Source: Actinomycetota bacterium | Lineage (GTDB): Bacteria; Cyanobacteriota; Vampirovibrionia; Obscuribacterales; Obscuribacteraceae | NCBI GenBank assembly: GCA_903970355.1 | Contig: CAJCIF010000274.1 | Location: 1 to 5,418 of the forward strand | Direction: 5' to 3' | Length of the DNA stretch: 5,418 bases | Shown: positions 1-5,418 of the stretch, piece after piece | Layout of the letters: every line of letters begins with the position of its first letter | Numbering within the stretch: position 1 is the stretch's first letter | Translations under genes and position numbers: made by a program | The notes under the pieces: generated by a model | Told to the model about the DNA's origin: nothing | Database searches by the model: none | What the model saw: the letters and a program-made list of their open reading frames with translations, nothing else

Positions 1-695
1 TGCTCTTCTGCCAAGCCCAATTTAATTTCGGCCATTTCGGCTGAAATATCTGCTCCGCCTCTCACTTTCGTAAGGACAGTTTTTGCTTCCTCTTCTCGAT
101 TGTTCAGCGTGAGCCAACGCGGGCTCTCCGGCATCCATATAATTGCCAAACCGAGAATTATAGCTGGAACCGCACCGAAAGCCACCATCATCTGCCACGA
201 ACCACTCATCGAAAATGCATAGTCAACAACATAAGAAAGAAGGATGCCGAGCACGATTGCTAATTGATTCAAACCCACCAATTGCCCACGCCGATCTGGT
301 GGTGCAACTTCGCTTATGTAGAGCGGAGCCGCATAAGATGCCACCCCAATCGCTAGCCCCAACACAAGCCTACCGGCAAAAAGCGCATTAACGGACTGGG
401 CAAGAGCACAGACAACTGAACCAATCGCAAAAATGATCGCCGTTGCCAGAATCACTTTCTTACGACCAAAATAATCCGTCAGGCGTCCACTCAAAATGGA
501 ACTAAAAGTAGCCCCCACAAGAACACCACTCACAACAAGCCCTTCGCCGGCAGGATCTAAATGAAACTGCGGCCGAATAAAAAGCAACGCACCAGATATA
601 ACACCGGTATCAAATCCAAAAAGCAACCCCGCCAACGCAGCAACCGCCGCTACAAAAAATACGAAATTAGAATTAGATGGAGATGAAGTTGGCAT
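1..695 (-). CDS. Sugar porter family MFS transporter (N-terminal half, partial)
   Basis: Inner-membrane transporter of the major facilitator superfamily, sugar porter family, expected to move a hexose, pentose or polyol, usually with H+. The 231 residues visible translate cleanly from ATG at 695-693; an in-frame TAG three codons upstream limits the start to this ATG or a TTG two codons earlier. Signatures in order: GFDTGVISGAL in TM1 (about 27-37), the motif-A loop G-x3-D-x2-GRKK (70-80), GRL before TM4 (108-110), PLYISEVAPP (124-133), RRG followed by LNQLAIVLG (135-150), where the NQ corresponds to a sugar-contacting Gln in XylE-like porters, and PESPRWL (189-195) at the start of the central cytoplasmic loop. 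About six TM helices are present; the C-terminal six lie beyond the left edge. No strong Shine-Dalgarno precedes the ATG. Family assignment is firm; the substrate cannot be told from this half. Confidence 0.93.
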   Translation of the reverse strand, partial: MPTSSPSNSNFVFFVAAVAALAGLLFGFDTGVISGALLFIRPQFHLDPAGEGLVVSGVLVGATFSSILSGRLTDYFGRKKVILATAIIFAIGSVVCALAQSVNALFAGRLVLGLAIGVASYAAPLYISEVAPPDRRGQLVGLNQLAIVLGILLSYVVDYAFSMSGSWQMMVAFGAVPAIILGLAIIWMPESPRWLTLNNREEEAKTVLTKVRGGADISAEMAEIKLGLAEE

Positions 696-724
696 AGCCA
701 ACTACTGTACAAGACGTCACCCCA

Positions 725-743
725 TTTGTCTCTCGTGGACAAA
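725..743. promoter_or_regulatory. Inverted repeat upstream of the MFS gene (possible operator)
   Basis: TTTGTC (725-730) and GACAAA (738-743) form a perfect 6-bp inverted repeat with a 7-bp spacer, centred about 39 bp upstream of the MFS start codon. The place and symmetry suit a dimeric repressor site overlapping the promoter of that gene. No -10/-35 pair is clear, and a 6-bp arm can occur by chance, so this is a candidate only. Confidence 0.3.
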
Positions 744-754
744 CCAACAGCAAA

Positions 755-833
755 GCGCAGCCGTTGCGAAGAGCAATGGCGGAGCGTAGCGTCTACACGC
801 GCGGAGGAAGCGACGAAGGAGCTGACGGAGCGC
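755..833. repeat. GC-rich, repeat-like intergenic block
   Basis: A noncoding stretch, markedly more GC-rich than its surroundings, with recurring short words on the + strand: GGAGCG at 781 and again near 828, GGAGGAAGCGACGAAGGAG at about 803-821, and GCGC at both ends. It also holds a small GTAG/CTAC hairpin at 786-795. It lies between the MFS start and the receiver stop and carries no open frame of its own. Its composition resembles dispersed intergenic repeats, but only one copy is visible here, so the repeat identity is an inference. Confidence 0.3.
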
Positions 834-838
834 TTAAA

Positions 839-1322
839 TTAAACCCTGCGGGCGCGTGGATCCATTGGTGGCGGCGGAGGTGAACTCATCCAAAGATTAT
901 TGGCATCCGACTCTTGGGCAATCTCGAAATAGGAGCAGATTTGCGATCTAATCTCATGAGGAGATTTTTCGTCTATAGAGAGATAGCCGGCTGCTCCCAG
1001 TGCTTGAGCGGCCTGAGAGAGACCGTGATCGATGTAGCGTGCCAGTTCGGAGCGGCGCAAGCTTAAAAATACGAATGGAATGTTTCGCCAGGAAGCATCC
1101 ATTTGCATCCTGTTCAAAAACTCATTTTTCCAGGTGAACAGCTGCCACAATCATATCTATCCGTTCTCTTTGCAGAACGTGAAACGCTTCGGCAGCAGTA
1201 CGTGCATTAAAGTAGACAAAAAACGGGTTAGCTAAAATACCCTGAATTTGAGCGAAGTCAGATGGGCGCTCAAACAGTACAAGGATCTGCTTGCTATGGT
1301 AGTAATGTCTGCGTTCGTTCAT
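839..1322 (-). pseudogene. Degenerate receiver (CheY-like) protein, frameshifted
   Basis: Two overlapping frames add up to one receiver-like domain. The upstream part (ATG 1322-1320, stop at 1124-1122) holds beta-1 ILVLF, alpha-1 and the beta-3 strand IDMIVAAV. The downstream part (ending at 839) continues with EFLNRM, the beta-4 strand IPFVFLSL and the beta-5 segment ALGAAGYLSIDE. Removing one base from the T5 run at 1125-1129 (A5 on the coding strand) joins them as HLENEFLNRM, giving about 160 residues in the expected order. Key receiver residues are lost: the acidic pair after beta-1 reads FERPS, the phospho-acceptor position is Ala (about 60-61) and the beta-5 Lys is Ile (116); only the beta-4 Ser (87) remains. 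The tail ends with a five-proline run. A TTG at 1358 with GGGTGAG 10 nt upstream is an alternative start. No output domain is seen. It may be a true pseudogene or an intact gene with a sequencing error. Confidence 0.6.
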
Positions 1323-1371
1323 GCAGCTGCGACCCGCCCAAAGGCCTTCCACTCCCAATATCTAGGTTCTC

Positions 1372-1399
1372 ACCCAAATTGGATACTGTCTATTTGGGT
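1372..1399. promoter_or_regulatory. Perfect 8-bp inverted repeat, possible operator
   Basis: ACCCAAAT (1372-1379) and ATTTGGGT (1392-1399) are perfect inverted copies separated by 12 bp, with half-site centres 20 bp apart, about two helical turns. The element lies in the divergent region between the receiver gene and the secreted-protein gene, the place expected for a shared operator. On the minus strand its left arm overlaps the GGGTGAG that could serve as Shine-Dalgarno for the TTG start at 1358. No T-tract follows on either strand, so it is not a typical intrinsic terminator. Confidence 0.4.
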
Positions 1400-1436
1400 T
1401 TACCAATACTCTTGGCTAAAAAACCCATATCATTTT

Positions 1437-1462
1437 CTTCTTGAAATTACCTTTTCAAGAAG
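1437..1462. promoter_or_regulatory. Perfect 10-bp inverted repeat (hairpin or operator)
   Basis: CTTCTTGAAA (1437-1446) and TTTCAAGAAG (1453-1462) form a perfect 10-bp palindrome around a 6-base spacer, TTACCT. It lies upstream of the preferred start of the secreted-protein gene and could act as a repressor site or as a hairpin in its 5' leader. A TTG at 1441 that opens that gene's longest frame falls inside the left arm, which argues against its being the real start. Neither side carries a T-run, so a terminator is unlikely. Confidence 0.5.
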
Positions 1463-1545
1463 TGTGCGCCTCAACCGTGCTGGGTGGTATCGAATGCAGT
1501 GTGGGTAAAAATACTGTAGACCCCGCCGAACAAAAATCAATTTCT

Positions 1546-2373
1546 GTGCTCAGTTTTCATAATCACGACCAATCTCGAATCAAGCTCTTTCTGGCTGGCT
1601 TCGCTATGGCATTTCTAGCCTCAGGGTCGGCAATTTCTTTGGGGTCTCAAGAAAAATCAAAAAGCAACATAAAGGTACCCGAACAGTCTTATGTCCTGAG
1701 AATACGTCACAAAGACATGGGCGTTATAAGCGCGCATCTGAGTAAGTGCGGGTTTCTTCTAGTTTCTCCACTAGCCAATTTACTCAGCACTCCACCCAAA
1801 TACGACACCGTCATCTACAACCCGGAGAACAAAAAATATATCCGTTTTGCAGTTGATGAGATGAACAAAAGAATAAAGCTGATGACGCGAGAAAATGAAA
1901 TATTTGGTCGCGACCAAGATTCAGGACCGTACGCCAAAAGAGAAAGTACTCAATGGCACGTTGTGTCTAAAGAAACGCTCCTTGGACTTAATACAATTGT
2001 CTACCGACGTATCACAAATCAGGACAATCGAAATCACACCAATACAACCGAGATTGATGACGTCTGGGTATGCCGAGATCCTCGTTTTATGGGACACGCC
2101 AGCCAGTTTGTTCGTACCATTTCATATCTCTGGCACACTCCGGAAGTTGATTTTGGATTACCCCTGAAACGCGAGTTAACCATGGCTATTACAGATAAAA
2201 AGGGCAACATTTTAAGGCAAGACAAACCGACAGTCGAATATGTCTTGTTATCAGTAAAAGAAGAGAAAATTGATGCAGAGCGCTTTAAGGTACCAGCCGG
2301 TTTTACGAAATCGGCTGATGAAATTGGAGTGATCGGATTAAGCTCATTGGGCGGACAAAAGCTATTTCAATAA
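1546..2373 (+). CDS. Secreted protein of unknown function
   Basis: I do not recognise a named family. From GTG at 1546 the product is 275 residues. It has an apparent signal peptide: basic n-region ending SRIK (about 10-13), hydrophobic core LFLAGFAMAFLAS (14-26), and a likely signal peptidase I site after GSA near 29. The mature part is rich in beta-prone segments (DTVIYNP, KKYIRFAV, LGLNTIVYRR, DDVWVCRD, VEYVLLSV) and ends with ERFKVPAGF. That order, including a 'leading residues of a WV-type strand, then FxVPxGF' close, is reminiscent of LolA-like/DUF4412-type periplasmic domains, but this is only a resemblance. Cysteines at 68 and 176 could pair. The frame opens as far back as TTG 1441 (310 residues), but that codon sits within a palindrome and the extra 35 residues do not look like a signal peptide; no start has a strong Shine-Dalgarno. 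It converges on the kinase gene with 14 bp between the stops. Confidence 0.7.
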   Translation: MLSFHNHDQSRIKLFLAGFAMAFLASGSAISLGSQEKSKSNIKVPEQSYVLRIRHKDMGVISAHLSKCGFLLVSPLANLLSTPPKYDTVIYNPENKKYIRFAVDEMNKRIKLMTRENEIFGRDQDSGPYAKRESTQWHVVSKETLLGLNTIVYRRITNQDNRNHTNTTEIDDVWVCRDPRFMGHASQFVRTISYLWHTPEVDFGLPLKRELTMAITDKKGNILRQDKPTVEYVLLSVKEEKIDAERFKVPAGFTKSADEIGVIGLSSLGGQKLFQ

Positions 2374-2387
2374 ATCATGTCCAGGTC

Positions 2388-4652
2388 TTATTTTGAGAGC
2401 AATCTCAATGATTCGAATCGGGTCTTAATCGCTTCACCAAGGTCGAACTTCGAGAAAAGATAATCTGAATAGCCCTTCAAAATGCCGGCGAGAAGATATG
2501 GTTTCTCAGTTGGAGATTTTTTGATCGTTGCTACGGCTTGCTTGAATAAATCATTGGATGTGTAGCGTTTTTCGGGGAACCTGGCAAATTCATCACTGTC
2601 ATTTTTCTGCATATCTTGCAATGCCGCAGGCGGCACATGAGCCCCCATTTGCGCAAAGTAAAAGAGCGCAACTGCGTAGTTCTGCGGGTCTTCGTTTTCT
2701 TTCAGCTTCCAAGAAATTGCAGCCTGGTGATAAGCAAAGGCAGCCTTCAAATAAAGTGCATCGTTTGTCGAAGCGAGATTTCTTTCGCAATCGGCCAAGC
2801 GGCTTAGGGCCAGAAGTGTTGGTTTGTCTCGGATAGCTGAGAACCAGTTCGGGACATATTTACCACCGTTCACAATATCTGGTTCCTGAGCCCAATTCTT
2901 GAGAGCTTCAGCATAATTCTCTAATGCTTTTTTCCACTCATGTTGGAAATAGAAAGAATCACCAAGGTGCGCATAAGCGGTGGCAAGCACGGTTCCGAAT
3001 TGCTTGCTTTCTTGATCCATTTCAACAAGATTCTGATATTGCTCTTGTGCTTGCTTATACTGTTTCGATTCCAAATAGCAATCTGCCAAACTTTGCGTAA
3101 GTTTGCGACTCGGTGCCGAAGAAGGATCATTTACTTTGTAGTCTCTATTAATGTCGGAGGCTCTCTTCAAGAGCTCAGCAGCTTGTTCCCACAGAGCTGC
3201 TGCTGCAAATTCATCAGCATTGGTTTGCAATCTTGTCAGTTCGTTTTGAACTTCTTCCTGGGCATCATCCGGAGGTTCGTTCTTAACCAGTTCGAGAAGT
3301 CGCTGCGTTTTTTCTAAATGATCTCGAACCTGAGCAGGATCTGGCGGCTTTGTAGGCAGCTGAACAATATTGTTTTCTCGCCATTCCACATTCGCTTTTT
3401 GAAAAGGAGATGTAGCAGCGTTTGCATATAAAGAAGTTAGCTGTATGCCAAGCCCAATTGCTGTAACAAGGAGAATTGCTGAAATGCCTACGGCAATTTT
3501 TTCGGAACGTTTCCAAACCCGGCGTTTATGCCAGAAAACCTCCAGGGTCGAAATCATGTCCAGTATGTTGACACGCTTACCACGTTGAAAACGAATCAGT
3601 TCTTCTCGCAGCGCAGCCATGCTCTGAAAGCGTTCGGATGGTTCTTTGGCAAGAGCGCGAAATACAATTTTTTCCAAACCCGGTGGAAATTGCACTCCAT
3701 TAGTTGCCTGCGATAACGTGGCGGGCATTTCGTTAATGTGCTTGAACAATATCTCAAGCATGTTGGCACCATTGAGAGGTGGTGAACCAACAAGTGTTTC
3801 GTACATCAAACAGCCCATCGAATAGACGTCTGAGCGAGCATCTAATTTTTCACCACGGCACTGTTCCGGACTCATATAAAGCGGAGAACCAAACACTTCA
3901 CCCGTTTGAGTCAGTTGCGCAGCTTCACGTCCTTCTTGCGGCAAAATTTTAGCGATACCAAAATCGACGATTTTGACAATATCGTGTTGTTCGCCGGTGT
4001 CGGTCAAAAGAATGTTGGATGGCTTCAAGTCACGGTGAATAACGCCCTTTTCGTGCGCATGTGCAAGCGCACCAGCAATTTGCACGAAAATAGGAACGGC
4101 ACGCTCCAACTCCATTCGTCCCTGTGCACTCACCACGTTAGCAAGCGAGGTGCCGTGACAATAGTCCATGATCAGATAAGGCTGATTGGATTTTGTCACC
4201 CCGGAGTTATGAACTCCAACTACGTTTATGTGGCTGAGGGTACTCGCCGCTTCCGCTTCTTGTTGAAACCTCGACAGGCTCATGGGGTTAGCGACCAGGT
4301 GCGGCAACATCATTTTCAGGGCAACAATTTTCTTGAGTCTTATATCCTTTGCCAGATAGACAATACTCATACCGCCACTGCCGAGGCGTTGCATAATTTC
4401 ATAGTGCCGATCGATGATGGTGCCAATCAGGCGATCCGCAGCAACAACTTCTTCGGACGGTCCATCAGGCGCTCCTTCAGTACGGGAAAGATCTACCGCC
4501 TGGGTCTCTTCTTCCGACTCCTCCTCGTCTTCTCCAAACAACGAGGGCAGGGTTTCAGCGGCAGCAGAACGCATCGCCAGGAAGGGATCTTCTTCTCCGT
4601 CCGCCGGTTTGTGGCCAAACTCAAGCTTAGTTCCGTCTTTTGGACAGAACAT
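2388..4652 (-). CDS. Membrane-anchored Hanks-type Ser/Thr protein kinase with C-terminal TPR-like region
   Basis: A PknB-type kinase that phosphorylates Ser/Thr on partner proteins from the cytoplasmic face of the membrane. Residues are numbered from ATG 4652: an acidic linker (40-49); the kinase domain about 82-355 with glycine loop GSGGMSIVY (91-99), ATP-anchoring K113, helix-C E132, HRDLKPSN (206-213), DFG (230-232), SPE (261-263) and the DVYS segment (275-278). All catalytic residues are intact. A basic juxtamembrane stretch precedes one TM helix (386-408), so the last 345 residues should be extracytoplasmic. They contain helical TPR-like pairs, for example 484-508, 519-550 and 556-590, and probably bind a ligand or protein. 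The annotated ATG is almost certainly internal: the same frame upstream reads C-P-E-C-G and joins FCPKDGT (2-8) to make a zinc ribbon, with the open frame reaching 4730 but no ATG, GTG or TTG there. True start candidates are CTG 4727 or ATG 4764 with a frame change. Confidence 0.93.
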   Translation of the reverse strand: MFCPKDGTKLEFGHKPADGEEDPFLAMRSAAAETLPSLFGEDEEESEEETQAVDLSRTEGAPDGPSEEVVAADRLIGTIIDRHYEIMQRLGSGGMSIVYLAKDIRLKKIVALKMMLPHLVANPMSLSRFQQEAEAASTLSHINVVGVHNSGVTKSNQPYLIMDYCHGTSLANVVSAQGRMELERAVPIFVQIAGALAHAHEKGVIHRDLKPSNILLTDTGEQHDIVKIVDFGIAKILPQEGREAAQLTQTGEVFGSPLYMSPEQCRGEKLDARSDVYSMGCLMYETLVGSPPLNGANMLEILFKHINEMPATLSQATNGVQFPPGLEKIVFRALAKEPSERFQSMAALREELIRFQRGKRVNILDMISTLEVFWHKRRVWKRSEKIAVGISAILLVTAIGLGIQLTSLYANAATSPFQKANVEWRENNIVQLPTKPPDPAQVRDHLEKTQRLLELVKNEPPDDAQEEVQNELTRLQTNADEFAAAALWEQAAELLKRASDINRDYKVNDPSSAPSRKLTQSLADCYLESKQYKQAQEQYQNLVEMDQESKQFGTVLATAYAHLGDSFYFQHEWKKALENYAEALKNWAQEPDIVNGGKYVPNWFSAIRDKPTLLALSRLADCERNLASTNDALYLKAAFAYHQAAISWKLKENEDPQNYAVALFYFAQMGAHVPPAALQDMQKNDSDEFARFPEKRYTSNDLFKQAVATIKKSPTEKPYLLAGILKGYSDYLFSKFDLGEAIKTRFESLRLLSK

Positions 4653-4688
4653 GTTGTCGCTTGAGTACTTAATTCCGCACTCTGGGCA
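4644..4688 (-). other. Zinc-ribbon coding segment split by the apparent kinase start
   Basis: Read in the kinase frame, the minus strand encodes TCPECGIKYSSDNMFC, with Cys codons at 4688-4686, 4679-4677 and 4646-4644, followed by PKDGTKL. The pattern C-P-x-C-G ... F-C-P-x-D-G-T is the usual layout of short N-terminal zinc ribbons in bacterial kinases and related multidomain proteins, with Asp in place of the fourth Cys. Its first two Cys lie upstream of ATG 4652, so translation must begin farther upstream for the ribbon to be complete. Confidence 0.7.
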
Positions 4689-4716
4689 GGTTTTTAAGGC
4701 CTGAGTGCTTTCGAGA

Positions 4717-4764
4717 TCACCTAGCAGGAATCAACAGCCTCCGTCTTTCAAGCCCGTTTTCCAT
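4717..4764 (-). other. Short upstream ORF: leader peptide or displaced kinase N-terminus
   Basis: ATG at 4764-4762 is preceded by AGGGGTGA (4780-4773) at an 8-nt spacing, the best Shine-Dalgarno/start pair in this gap. It opens a 15-codon frame, MENGLERRRLLIPAR, that stops at TGA 4719-4717. The frame overlaps the start of the kinase's open frame (4730 downward) by 14 nt and is offset by one base. It may be a leader peptide translated ahead of the kinase, or the kinase's real N-terminus if one extra base was introduced by mutation or sequencing. Which one holds cannot be decided here. Confidence 0.35.
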
Positions 4765-4801
4765 ATGCCCAGTCACCCCTGAGAACAAGCGCCAGTTTGA
4801 T

Positions 4802-4829
4802 GTATTATTGGCTGACCAGCAGCTCTCAA
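4802..4829 (-). promoter_or_regulatory. Possible promoter for the kinase gene
   Basis: TTGAGA (4829-4824) and TAATAC (4807-4802) with a 16-bp spacer resemble a sigma-70-type promoter directed at the kinase. It lies about 40 bp upstream of the ATG at 4764. The -35 is a 5/6 match, the -10 only 3/6. On the opposite strand the same spot reads TATTAT (4803-4808), a possible -10 for pyrD without a convincing -35. The assignment is weak. Confidence 0.25.
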
Positions 4830-4830
4830 C

Positions 4831-4834
4831 AGGA
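4831..4834 (+). promoter_or_regulatory. pyrD ribosome binding site
   Basis: AGGA, 8 nt before ATG 4843, decides the start. A second ATG at 4838 is in another frame, closes after 16 codons and is too near the AGGA. Confidence 0.6.
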
Positions 4835-4842
4835 TTTATGGC

Positions 4843-5418
4843 ATGTTCAGCTACGAAGAGTTATTACGGCCTATTTTATTTCAATTAGAGCCTGAAACCG
4901 CTCATGACTACATGCTGGAATTGGTAGGGCTAGCGAAGCCCGCCCTGCCCCTTTTCCCGGAATCCGGTTTAACCGGGGTGCCCGAACTTAAGACCACTCT
5001 TGCCGGCCAGCCACTCGTTAATCCAATTGGACTAGCCGCCGGATTCGACAAAAACGCCCGACTTGTTGAACTTATGCAAAGACTGGGCTTCGGTTTTTTA
5101 GAAATTGGTTCGATTACAGCCCGGCCCACATCCGGAAACCCAAAACCACGCTTGTTCCGGCTACCTGAGGACCACGCTCTCATCAACCGGCTTGGCTTAA
5201 ACGGAGACGGCGCCCAAACCGTTGCCCAACGCCTGGTTAAACCATTCAACCTGCCGGTCGGAATTAATATAGCCAAAACCAACGATCCGACCATTGTCGG
5301 CAAAGATGCAGTGGACGACATGGCTCAAAGCTTCAACTGCATAAAAAATTTGCCGCTTGCTTATGCTGCTCTTAACGTTAGCTGTCCCAATACACCCGAG
5401 GGCATTCTAGAAAGCTCG
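4843..5418 (+). CDS. pyrD: Dihydroorotate dehydrogenase, class 2 (partial, N-terminal part)
   Basis: Oxidises dihydroorotate to orotate with FMN, passing electrons to membrane quinone: the fourth step of de novo UMP synthesis. The 192 residues seen are about the first half of a usual 335-370-residue enzyme; the rest lies off the right edge. Class 2 features: an N-terminal helical extension (about 1-45, FSYEELLRPILFQLEPETAHDY) that docks on the membrane, NPIGLAAGFDKN (60-71) for FMN/phosphate contact, EIGSIT with GNPKPRLFRL (87-107), ALINRLGLNGDG (112-123), and GINIAKTND (140-148). The active-site strand reads NVSCPNTP (178-185): Cys181 sits where most class 2 enzymes have the catalytic Ser (NISSPNTPGLR in E. 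coli), as in class 1 enzymes, and the following EGILES replaces the usual GLR. AGGA lies 8 nt before the ATG. It is divergent from the kinase gene, with no functional link apparent. Confidence 0.93.
   Translation, partial: MFSYEELLRPILFQLEPETAHDYMLELVGLAKPALPLFPESGLTGVPELKTTLAGQPLVNPIGLAAGFDKNARLVELMQRLGFGFLEIGSITARPTSGNPKPRLFRLPEDHALINRLGLNGDGAQTVAQRLVKPFNLPVGINIAKTNDPTIVGKDAVDDMAQSFNCIKNLPLAYAALNVSCPNTPEGILESS

Noticed and set aside
1120..1136. Programmed +1 frameshift at AAA-TGA in the receiver gene
   Set aside because: No RF2-like CTT-TGA context or properly spaced internal Shine-Dalgarno is present; a homopolymer indel is simpler.
1248..1508. Plus-strand frames across the receiver/secreted-protein divergent region
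   Set aside because: They overlap receiver coding sequence and both palindromes, and have no Shine-Dalgarno or domain features.
2371..2390. Bidirectional terminator between the convergent secreted-protein and kinase genes
   Set aside because: The 14-bp gap has no stem or T-run; nearby coding ends show none either.
3906..4664. Long + strand open frame (252 codons) opposite the kinase
   Set aside because: It is antisense to the conserved kinase domain, its product shows no recognisable motif, and the kinase signatures account for the conservation.
4714..4730. Programmed +1 frameshift at GCT-AGG-TGA joining the short upstream ORF to the kinase
   Set aside because: Neither the Ala nor the Arg tRNA would re-pair well after a +1 slip, so I keep it only as one option and do not call it.
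4908..5321. Minus-strand open frame opposite pyrD
   Set aside because: The + strand encodes clear DHODH motifs throughout; the antisense product is low-complexity, Ser/Arg/Pro rich.

Overview
The window (5418 bp) reads as an ordinary bacterial chromosome segment with compact, alternating-strand genes and no tRNA, rRNA, CRISPR or transposase. The organism cannot be fixed from the sequence. A Hanks-type Ser/Thr kinase carrying a zinc ribbon at one end and an extracytoplasmic TPR-like region at the other, a degenerate receiver protein and a quinone-type dihydroorotate dehydrogenase point to a Gram-negative-like lineage rich in eukaryote-style kinases. Melainabacteria/Obscuribacterales, acidobacteria-like or planctomycete-like lineages would fit; this is a weak inference.

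Layout. 1-695 (-): N-terminal half of a sugar-porter-family MFS transporter, running off the left edge. 696-838: short intergenic stretch with a 6-bp inverted repeat and a GC-rich, repeat-like block. 839-1322 (-): degenerate receiver (CheY-like) protein broken by a +1 frameshift in an A5/T5 run. 1323-1545: divergent regulatory region with two perfect inverted repeats (8 bp and 10 bp arms). 1546-2373 (+): secreted protein of unknown function with a signal peptide. 2388-4652 (-): membrane-anchored Ser/Thr kinase, convergent with the secreted protein gene (14 bp between the stop codons). 4653-4842: divergent kinase/pyrD region, which also holds the missing first half of the kinase's zinc ribbon and a short upstream ORF with a good Shine-Dalgarno. 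4843-5418 (+): pyrD, class 2 dihydroorotate dehydrogenase, running off the right edge.

The genes do not form one operon or an obvious pathway: transport, signalling and pyrimidine synthesis sit side by side on alternating strands. The points most worth a second look are the two places where the reading frame appears displaced by one base (the receiver gene and the kinase N-terminus), the loss of the phospho-acceptor Asp in the receiver, the pair of palindromes between the receiver and secreted-protein genes, and a class 2 PyrD with Cys where Ser is usual. I see no convincing new multi-gene system.
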